From Agrostemma githago (taxonomy: Eukaryota; Streptophyta; Magnoliopsida; Caryophyllales; Caryophyllaceae): DNA of 64,000 nt. The stretch spans positions 44,964,005 to 45,028,004 of the forward strand of contig OY288248.1 in assembly GCA_958450325.1 (NCBI GenBank), written 5' to 3'. Shown one piece after another: positions 64,000 to 64,000 of the stretch (position 1 is its first letter; every line of letters begins with the position of its first letter). The notes under the pieces were generated by a model. That model made no database searches. It was not told the DNA's origin and worked only from the letters and a program-made list of their open reading frames with translations. Made by a program: the position numbers and the translations under genes.

Positions 64000-64000
64000 T

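Larger units (their letters stand above)
58836..64000 (-). mobile_element. Tandem array of a small non-autonomous LTR element
   Basis: LTR - interior - LTR - interior - LTR - interior - LTR, all head to tail. LTRs: 58836-59659 (824), 60284-61106 (823), 61731-62553 (823), 63178-63999 (822). Interiors of 624 bp: 59660-60283, 61107-61730, 62554-63177. Every interior has the primer site rc (GCTCTGATACCA, for example 60268-60279) beside one LTR and the GAATTG inverted repeat plus a weak purine tract beside the other. No gag or pol domain is present. Units 2 and 3 look identical; the first and last LTRs have private changes. The left target 5-mer is TGATG (58831-58835). Base 64000 is T, which fits either another interior or the target duplicate. 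Confidence 0.93.

Noticed and set aside
58836..64000. A CRISPR-like or satellite array
   Set aside because: Units of 1447 bp with LTR ends, primer sites and interiors identify an LTR-element array, not short repeats with unique spacers.

Overview
The window is plant nuclear DNA made almost entirely of nested and rearranged transposable elements. No single-copy host gene is recognisable. The evidence is plant-type Ty3/Gypsy polyproteins, LTRs primed from initiator tRNA-Met (TGGTATCAGAGC), Tat-lineage gag/PR/RT/IN fragments, a plant mobile domain (PMD) open frame with GT-AG introns, 5S-derived Cassandra LTRs, and long AT-rich decayed LTR sequence. The Tat/Retand-like content and the ACTCGATCGAGT motif near 35.85-35.93 kb would fit a Caryophyllales dicot, but that is only a guess. 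The dominant polyprotein resembles the CRM chromovirus clade, so a pericentromeric origin is possible.

Layout. 1-638: partial LTR. 639-3827 and 8803-8970: a Tat-type 3' region with 82-bp and 52-bp minisatellites and the start of a PMD gene, interrupted by gypsy element A (3828-8802, minus, TSD GTTAG). 8971-13197: gypsy element B (minus, left tip missing). 13198-26171: element C (plus), with a roughly 3.3-kb LTR pair around a decayed interior; its 3' LTR holds gypsy element D (21724-25681, minus, TSD CTATT). 26172-37331: Tat remnant with integrase on plus, then open frames on the opposite strand including a multi-exon PMD pseudogene. A Cassandra fold-back insertion sits in the first PMD intron, and a 45-bp minisatellite containing a Tourist-like MITE follows. 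37332-39953: Tat-like primer site, an unidentified gene fragment and a CACTA-type end. 39954-41273: truncated gypsy J joined to a Cassandra LTR.

41274-58835: a decayed Tat element (gag, PR, RT) interrupted by intact gypsy E (42535-47443, plus, TSD GATGT) and by the rearranged inverted pair F (minus) and G (plus) at 49031-57856. 58836-64000: tandem head-to-tail array of a small non-autonomous LTR element (four LTRs, three interiors, period about 1447 bp) that continues to or past the window edge.

The most interesting pattern is a division of labour inside one gypsy family. A, E and F carry PR-RT-RNaseH-IN but share an in-frame loss of gag. B and G carry gag (with CCHC knuckle) and PR but have lost RT and most or all of IN. 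D has lost both. All share the same tRNA primer site, related R/U5 sequence, a purine tract and an invariant 6-bp-stem inverted repeat just before that tract, which the array element also keeps. Together this looks like a split, mutually complementing retrotransposon population with smaller parasites. Complementation itself is inferred, not shown.
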